This document shows, piece by piece, positions 58,857 through 64,000 of a stretch of 64,000 bases of DNA. A program made the translations under genes and the position numbers. The DNA is from Imbricaverruca yamaguchii (lineage: Eukaryota > Arthropoda > Thecostraca > Neoverrucidae). Under the pieces are notes generated by a model, which was not told the DNA's origin, ran no database searches, and saw nothing but the letters and a program-made list of their open reading frames with translations. Within the stretch, counting starts at the first letter, position 1; the number at the start of each line of letters is the position of its first letter. The stretch spans positions 62,001-126,000 of the forward strand of contig JAOTOL010001657.1 in assembly GCA_034440575.1 (NCBI GenBank). The letters run 5' to 3'.

Positions 58857-59002
58857 GTGGATGATGCCGAGGCGTCTGGTCTGCACAAGAGCCGCCAGAG
58901 CAGCTGCAGCACGACCGGCGCCGTCAACCTCATGCTGTATGTCGGTCTGGGCATGAGCTGCGTAGGTCTCATCATGACGTTCGTGGGCCTGGGCGAGCGC
59001 GG
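58857..59002 (+). CDS. Probable internal exon of a host gene encoding a membrane segment
   Basis: A 146-base exon candidate. The acceptor CTCCCTCCGCCAG ends at 58856 and a strong donor, GG/GTGCGTAC, lies at 59002/59003. It reads VDDAEASGLHKSRQ, a Ser/Cys/Thr-rich linker, then a hydrophobic run starting at NLMLYVGLGMSCVGLIMTFV and ending GLGER, with a split glycine codon (GG/N, phase 2) at the donor. The hydrophobic stretch of about 20 residues fits one transmembrane helix. From memory it resembles a conserved, poorly characterised family of small invertebrate membrane proteins in which a further hydrophobic segment follows. That family assignment is tentative and no function is claimed. No neighbouring exon was found in the window. 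Unlike nearby frames, this one is non-repetitive, correctly bounded and codes a plausible membrane segment. Confidence 0.6.
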
Positions 59003-60296
59003 GTGCGTACCCACCGCCGAGCGGTGTCACCGGTGAGCCGGGCCCACGTGCCCTGTGTCTGTCGTTGCCAGTGTTTGCGCGTGTGCATGCGGCGTCTTGC
59101 TGATGCCGTGTGACATCGTGATGGCGGTGCAGTGGTGTTGTGGTGGCGGGAGAGTTCGCGTCCTGCGCAGAGCTGGCTGGTAGCGACGGAGTTGCTGAGT
59201 GCGGAGCTGCCTAACTCTGCTGCATGAAGAGGCGGTTGAAGCTGTTGTATGTGTACATTGAGCTCAGGAGGCACGCACAGAACTTCCAGATCGTCTGTTG
59301 GATGATTTGTTCCCCTTAAAGAGAACCTGTGGGTGAAAGTGCGGGAAAGTGGCAGAGAAGGATGTTTTCTGAACTAAACTGAGTGCATTCCCACCGCATG
59401 AACTACTGCAGTTCTGCAACTTCAAACGAAAATGAAGGATGGATCGTTACTTCTGATCACCTCGCATAGTTCACTTACACCTCACCCGCTTCACCATGGT
59501 ATGCAGTCAGTTTTTCAGTCGGAGGATAATTGTGACTTCATCGTTATTTGTACATAATTGTGTCGTAGGACAAGAACAAACAAAGCATCTGTGCTCCATG
59601 CCATCATACAAATACAATGGTGCTCCGAGGTTTTGCTAGCTAGCAGCCAGCGGCGTTGCAGGGCAGATGAAATTTCGCAGGGCTTCAGCAGCTTTATCCA
59701 GGCGTTCCACGGAGTGTTCTTGAAATCTTGCAACGCAACGCGCACTAGAATGTATTTCCGGTCCGTAGGAAAATATTTACATCAGACTGGATATCGCAAC
59801 GTGTGCGGTGAGTTGGCCAGTTCAGGTTAAACCATCACCTTCTACACCAAGGGCAATATCAGCTTTCAGCAGCTTGGAAATGACACTTGAAATTCCGCAG
59901 GGAACAAGTAGTCGCTGTACTCGAATTCAGGCAGCAGTATGGGTGGTCTGAGGCGCCCAAATTGGGTGAGGCAGAAAAGTCACGACCGCAGCATCCCCCT
60001 CTGCCACCCCGAAAACTCTAACATTTGTCCCAGTACGTATTTTTTGTTTTCTGAAATGTTACAGCTGTTTTGAGTGTTTGTTGCAAAAATAATCGTTTTC
60101 AGAGCTTAGTATTACTTTCTCGAGACCCTCGGCTGCGCCTCAAACCATTACTAACGCACCGGGGGGAATGATATGGAAATTGATTCATACCTTAAAAGTG
60201 ATCTTGGTGATTCTTACAAGCAGTCTTCTTCGCGTTCATCAAGTCGTTGGACGTATGAAATAAGTACATTTAATTTCAATTCCACTTGCAGATATA
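59003..60296. other. Probable intron or intergenic sequence
   Basis: Begins with the donor GTGCGTAC of the preceding exon. No further exon could be recognised; the expected continuation of the membrane protein is not visible. Confidence 0.35.
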
Positions 60297-60400
60297 ATTT
60301 TTTAATGTTTTTTTAAAAAATTTTTTAAAAATAAAAAAAAAAAAAATTGAATAGTAATTAAAAATTATTAAAAAAAATATTAAAAAAAAAAAAAAATTAA

Positions 60401-60434
<34 letters not shown>

Positions 60435-60513
60435 AAATTTATTTAAAAAAAAAAAAAAAAAAAAAAAACAAAAAAAAAAAAAAAAAGAAAAAAATTTTTA
60501 TCGGGGGGGGGGG
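60297..60513. repeat. Poly(A)-rich low-complexity tract ending in a G run
   Basis: About 200 bases of A runs with scattered T, ending in TTTTTATC and then an uninterrupted G run of ten or more at 60503-60513. The abrupt A-to-G change and ragged homopolymers suggest this part of the sequence may be unreliable. Confidence 0.93.
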
Positions 60514-61294
60514 AAAAGTGTAGTGAAGGTCCTTCTTCTTGGCTCGTGATAGACTAGAGGACCAGCGCGTCGCGATAACTCCGAATGCCAAAAATGATAT
60601 CTTCTCTGCACGATATATTGTGCAGAAAGTACAGTGAATATATAGAGACACTCTCAATAATGTTCCAGGCCGACAGCAATGACTTTCAGTTCTCAATTTG
60701 GAGGCCGAAATGCAGTTGTTAATTTACGCGCGCGGCCGACAGCGACAGGTCCGCGCGGCTCGACAGTCCAGAAACGTCTCCTCGCGGGGGTCTGGCCACA
60801 GCCCTGGCTCAGACACGGCCGGAAGGCCGGTACAGGTCACAGAAGCCGGGCGTCGGCCCGGCAATGCTGACTCGGTTCCGACGAGGGCCGGTGACGGCGT
60901 CGCCGGCGCCGGACGGACATGTACGGGCGTGACATGTGCCGGGCATGGTATCTAGCAACTCTGTTACAACACAACATCGAGGCCGAAAAGGTCGAAGTCA
61001 ATTTACAGATGAATTCTGAACTCCACTTAGACAAATCACGGCCGTTTACATCACACACGAATAAAGAAACATACATAATACCGCAACAAATTACAAACGG
61101 GTTCCTTTGATCGACTGAAGGTCCTACGCGGGTTAGTCTAGGGGTCTTTAAGGGGTACCCATGGCCCTGGTCCATGTTAGTACACCTGATACCAATTACA
61201 ATTATTTCACTTATAAGTCCTGAATCACTATTCGCGTGCGCAATCACTATGTTCACGTTGTCGGTGTCCTGCCAATGTTCAGTCCGGTTCGGGG
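60514..61294. other. Candidate 3' LTR region of the LTR element
   Basis: Downstream (minus-strand sense) of the chromodomain ORF, where a 3' LTR would be expected. 60690-60950 is CpG-rich, the rest average. The borders cannot be set because the 5' LTR is outside the window and no clear polypurine tract was seen. No coding exon recognised. Confidence 0.3.
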
Positions 61295-61330
61295 CGTTGG
61301 AACGTGGGTGACCGCCCCACGCTTCCAACG
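61295..61330. repeat. Inverted repeat just 3' of the chromodomain ORF
   Basis: CGTTGGAACGTGGG pairs with CCCACGCTTCCAACG with one extra base, loop of about seven bases. On the minus strand it lies a few bases after the ORF's stop, so it could form a hairpin at the 3' end of the message. Confidence 0.8.
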
Positions 61331-61342
61331 CTCGATGGTGTC

Positions 61343-61957
61343 TCACTCGCGGTTGGGTCGCTGGTCGGGGTGACAACCCGGCCAGCTGTGACGTCGCTCC
61401 ATGTGACGTCGCAGGTGAGACCTCAGCTCACCCGCAGTGGTTTCCGGCTCGCCACCGGCTGAGTCATCGCTCAGGCCGCCAGTCGCACCTGCAGAGGTGC
61501 CTGCGTTGTCCGCGGCGCTCGTCTGCGCCTCTCCGGTCATCTGGTCCTCAACGGCGCTCGGCAGCGCCGTTCCGGTCGTCGAGTCACAGGGGCCGTCTGC
61601 TCCGTGGTTGGTGACGCGGCCGCAAGCGTAGCACCAGTCACCATAGTGACCGTACGTATGCGGCTTCTGACTGCGCGGTCCCGGCCGTCCCTTCGGTCCG
61701 TACCTTTCCATTGGTAGAGTCGCACCTGGGGCCGCCAGTCGATACAGAAGATCCTCTGGGAGGTATGCAGCCTCCTCCCAGGTCGCCTCTGATGGTGGGA
61801 ATCCGTCCCACTCCACCAGGTACTCCATGTCAGTACTGCCTCGTCTGACAGCGAGCACGCGAGAGATCCCGAAGTCCATGTCGTCAGCGGCGCGGTCGGC
61901 GTGAGGTGGCGTGCTCCAGTCGGTGTCCTGTGGCAACTGGCGTGACCGTCTCGTCAC
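61343..61957 (-). CDS. Chromodomain and zinc-knuckle-like protein of an LTR retroelement
   Basis: About 204 codons. The frame opens after a stop at 61967-61969. The first codon of the reported span is GTG; the first ATG is at 61879, directly before the domain. Residues about 28-74 form a chromodomain: DFGISRVLAVRRG, then EYLVEWDGFPPSEATWEEA and YLPEDLL. The aromatic cage positions (F29, W50, W60) are all present. In chromoviruses this domain directs integration to modified histones, but there it is fused to integrase; here it stands alone. Residues 109-124 give C-x2-C-x5-H-x5-C (CYACGRVTNHGADGPC), like a zinc knuckle but with wider spacing than gag CCHC. The tail is Ala/Gly/Glu-rich and ends in a basic His/Arg segment. 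The frame overlaps the membrane ORF by 13 bases, so expression would need reinitiation, frameshifting or splicing. Confidence 0.7.
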   Translation of the reverse strand: MTRRSRQLPQDTDWSTPPHADRAADDMDFGISRVLAVRRGSTDMEYLVEWDGFPPSEATWEEAAYLPEDLLYRLAAPGATLPMERYGPKGRPGPRSQKPHTYGHYGDWCYACGRVTNHGADGPCDSTTGTALPSAVEDQMTGEAQTSAADNAGTSAGATGGLSDDSAGGEPETTAGELRSHLRRHMERRHSWPGCHPDQRPNRE

Positions 61958-62295
61958 GCCCGATTGTCAGATCGTGTTGCCGCTGGCTCATTGCCAGCTC
62001 GGATGACGATGATGTCTTCACCGAGCGGGAGGGGTTGGAGGGTTGAAGGTTGTGTTGCGGGACAGGCGGGAACAGAACTCTGTTTTCGTTTCAGAAGACA
62101 ATACACGATAACACCTGTTGCAGCTACTAGCATCAATACCACGGGAATGATCAAGGCCGCATGTCCTAATGCTACATGATAGCGGAGTCCACGTTTTGTC
62201 TGCAGGTGATAACTGAGGCGAGAGACCGGAATGTCGAGGTCGGGTAACATCAACAGGGCTGCCGTCTCGGGGACGCAGTCGAGGCTAGGTAGCAT
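61954..62295 (-). CDS. Small single-pass membrane ORF of the LTR element (envelope-like C-terminus)
   Basis: 113 codons from a true ATG at 62295 to TGA at 61954-61956. A hydrophobic segment at about residues 45-67 (LIIPVVLMLVAATGVIVYCL) is followed by KRK, a classic stop-transfer, and a Pro/Thr-rich tail. The position after pol and before the 3' end is where errantivirus-type elements carry env. Only the membrane-proximal end is present: no ectodomain, furin-type site or signal peptide is visible in the 390 bases upstream. The ATG is directly preceded by an acceptor-like TAAATTTAG, so it may be a spliced 3' exon. Alternatives are a truncated env or a small membrane protein in its own right. 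Confidence 0.5.
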   Translation of the reverse strand: MLPSLDCVPETAALLMLPDLDIPVSRLSYHLQTKRGLRYHVALGHAALIIPVVLMLVAATGVIVYCLLKRKQSSVPACPATQPSTLQPLPLGEDIIVIRAGNEPAATRSDNRA

Positions 62296-62685
62296 CTAAA
62301 TTTATCCTAAGTGTTTTCAAGTGATCGGTCAGCTGGGATTGAATATAAGACACCGCATGGCAAAAACAGAGTTCCGTAAGTGGTTTTAAGTACAAGGAAG
62401 AGTAGGATAGGAATGATTTCGACCACGGACATTTTGTAACATCAATGACCTGTGTCACACTAGACATCAGGATAGGTGACGTCACAACGTCACATCAACA
62501 TCATTATGCCCATAAGGGGTTCCTTCATGGTGGTGCTACACGCATCACATTAATGGCACCGGCTATCATGCCTGAGGATGACGTACTCACGTCACCTGAC
62601 GTGGCGTCACTGCGCCAACAATACAATTACACAATCACTAGAGGCGACTCACAGGTACACTTCAACAATTCAACATTTCGGCTTT
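62296..62685. other. Gap between integrase and membrane ORFs
   Basis: About 390 bases. Minus-strand frames are broken by stops. A plus-strand frame of 82 codons (62445-62693) is antisense to the element and considered incidental. Confidence 0.4.
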
Positions 62686-64000
62686 CTACTTAAGCAATGA
62701 CTGGAACATCATCATCTGTGATTTCATTTGCTTCATCATTGATTCATTTTGCATCTCCATAAAGGTCATTTGTATTTTCATCTGCTTCATCATTGATTCA
62801 TTTTGCATCTCCACAAAGCTCGCAAAGGCGCTAGCTTTATTAGGCGTGACGTCGACACGGTCGACATCAGCTTCGTAATCGGTGGAAGTAGCAGAGTCAT
62901 CGTGAATTTGAAGTTTGCACGGAGGACGATCATCATCATCAGATGATTCCACCAAAGGTCGCTTTTCCGGGACTGGCCTCACTGGGTCTCCAGTCGAATC
63001 CTGCAAGCGTTTTGCTAATTCTGAAAGCGGAATTTCATCTTCCGACTCGCTAATCGGGGGCTTCGAACGTTTTGCTAATTGCGACTGCGAATTTTCAGGG
63101 TCTGAATCACTAGACGTGGGCAGTGGTCGTTTTAGGCGTTCTGCTAACTCTGATAGGGGTAGATTGTCTTCGGAATCGCTCGAAGAGGGGAGTGGTCTTT
63201 TGTTTCGTTGAACTAATTCCGAAAGTGGGGCATCGTCGTCAGACTCACTGGTCGATGGCAACGGCCTTTTGTTCCTCTGAACTGGTTCAGACAAAGGAAT
63301 GTCTGGCTCGGTATCACTTGATACCGGTGTTTGCTTAGCTGCATCCGCTGGCCAGGTGAGAGGTGCTCTTTCCGGCAGGTCAGACTCGACCGGAGGTGGT
63401 TGCACTGAACCCGGCATGGGCTCTGAGAACTCAGCGGTTTCATCATCCTTTGTTCTCGGCGGACTGCATACGTCCATGGGACAATCCTCACAGGGACTGT
63501 AATCGGGGCCGGCCTCGGCCCGTTTGGCTGACCTAGAAGGCTGCACTCGTTCAGGGGCTGTACGGTCTAACTTTGACGTTTTCTCCAGATATTTCTGGTT
63601 CACTGGCTCGTCTGAATCCTTGGTAGTTTCCCAGGCTGTGTTCGGGTCCGCTAGTCGCAGTTTCTGGACATGTACCAGTCGGGTCTTACCGGTGATCTGA
63701 TTCCTAATAACATAATTTACTGGGCTAGTCTGCTTGATAATCCGAAAGTAAGGTTTCCAGGGGAGCGAGAATTTTGGCGACGTGCCAGGCTGTACGGTTG
63801 TGTCATAATAATATACGGGATCTCCAATTTTGAAGTTTCGTGGTTTGGCTTTTCGGTCAGCGTACTCTCGGTTCCTCTCATGGCTCTCGACAATGTGCAT
63901 TTTCACGTGGCTGTAAGCTTCATGCAAATTGTTCAGCATTTTTGGGACATAGTCCTCCCCATAATATTTTACTTTTGGCTGGAGCAAATTGTCCAAAGGG
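62686..64000 (-). CDS. Ty3/gypsy-like pol C-terminus: integrase C-terminal domain with long repetitive tail (partial)
   Basis: Open from the window edge to a stop at 62686; at least 437 codons, N-terminus outside the window. Numbering from the codon at 63996, residues 1-123 match the integrase C-terminal region of Ty3/gypsy elements: YYGEDYVPKMLNNLHEAYSH, a helical Arg/Lys segment, KIGDPVYYYD, LPWKPYFRI, PVNYVIRNQITGK, HVQKLRLAD. The catalytic D,D-35-E core lies outside. Residues about 124-230 are Pro/Ser/Glu-rich. Residues 231-332 carry five diverged repeats of PLSEL-x2-R-x-KRPLP-x-SSDSE, each a basic KRP cluster beside an acidic serine cluster. Residues 397-436 are Met-rich duplicated MEMQNESMMKQMK segments, likely helical. 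There is no chromodomain here. No stops or frameshifts are visible, so this part may be intact. Confidence 0.8.
   Translation of the reverse strand, partial: PLDNLLQPKVKYYGEDYVPKMLNNLHEAYSHVKMHIVESHERNREYADRKAKPRNFKIGDPVYYYDTTVQPGTSPKFSLPWKPYFRIIKQTSPVNYVIRNQITGKTRLVHVQKLRLADPNTAWETTKDSDEPVNQKYLEKTSKLDRTAPERVQPSRSAKRAEAGPDYSPCEDCPMDVCSPPRTKDDETAEFSEPMPGSVQPPPVESDLPERAPLTWPADAAKQTPVSSDTEPDIPLSEPVQRNKRPLPSTSESDDDAPLSELVQRNKRPLPSSSDSEDNLPLSELAERLKRPLPTSSDSDPENSQSQLAKRSKPPISESEDEIPLSELAKRLQDSTGDPVRPVPEKRPLVESSDDDDRPPCKLQIHDDSATSTDYEADVDRVDVTPNKASAFASFVEMQNESMMKQMKIQMTFMEMQNESMMKQMKSQMMMFQSLLK
63001..63306 (-). repeat. Coding tandem repeat in the integrase tail
   Basis: Five units of roughly 20-22 codons with the pattern PLSEL..R.KRPLP.SSDSE. 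Unit 4 is degenerate (QSQLAKRSKPPISESE). Basic clusters could act as nuclear localisation signals and the Ser-Asp-Glu clusters as CK2 sites; both are inferences. Confidence 0.85.

Noticed and set aside
61343..61957. Host chromobox (HP1/Polycomb) gene exon
   Set aside because: It lies in line with the retroelement pol and membrane ORF on the same strand and lacks a chromoshadow or Polycomb box, so a retroelement origin is more likely, though not proven.
62445..62693. 82-codon plus frame with two N-glycosylation-like sites
   Set aside because: Antisense to the LTR element and short, without hydrophobic signal or homologue known to me; the sites can occur by chance.

Overview
The window reads as intergenic or intronic DNA of a multicellular animal, probably a marine or other invertebrate; species and phylum cannot be fixed from the sequence. 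There are no operons, Shine-Dalgarno sites or closely packed genes. Instead there are LINE reverse transcriptase and endonuclease remnants, a tRNA-derived SINE with a perfect target-site duplication, a family of about 850-bp elements ending in TTAA, a long-inverted-repeat foldback element, the 3' part of a Ty3/gypsy-like LTR element, and an exceptional load of tandem repeats. Adding the spans listed below, minisatellites and hexamer arrays cover roughly 12 kb of the 64 kb. Most long open frames are open only because a stop-free unit is repeated, so they are not called as genes.

Layout. 0.8-7.6 kb holds five minisatellites, TTAA-element copy 1 and a perfect 21-bp hairpin. 11.5-13.6 kb holds TTAA copy 2 and two arrays. 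14.9-16.1 kb holds an unclassified dispersed repeat and the SINE. 18.4-25.9 kb holds several arrays, including 37-bp and 21-bp minisatellites. 27.8-29.0 kb is the foldback element. 29.9-31.7 kb holds TTAA copy 3, a 54-bp array carrying CRE-like palindromes, and a LINE fragment with a heptamer expansion inside a conserved motif. 35.2-38.5 kb holds a 5'-truncated LINE reverse transcriptase (minus strand) with a candidate 9-bp target-site duplication, and a separate LINE endonuclease remnant. 41.8-42.6 kb is TTAA copy 4. 44.9-51.7 kb is nearly continuous minisatellite. 53.9-57.4 kb holds TTAA copies 5 and 6 and foldback-type arms. 57.8-59.0 kb holds a long pyrimidine tract, an array of eight 3' splice-site-like junctions and a probable host exon encoding a membrane segment. 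61.3-64.0 kb is the LTR-element 3' end on the minus strand: integrase C-terminus with a repetitive acidic tail, a short transmembrane ORF, and a separate ORF with a chromodomain and a zinc-knuckle-like motif.

The three most notable signals are these. First, a 63-bp minisatellite at 58.4-58.9 kb has duplicated an intron-exon junction, so that eight candidate acceptors precede one exon. Second, the LTR element carries its chromodomain in a downstream ORF after a membrane ORF, not fused to integrase. Third, the TTAA elements carry an AGGTCA direct repeat with 4-bp spacing, exact in three copies. Family calls rest on motif recognition; no database search was possible.
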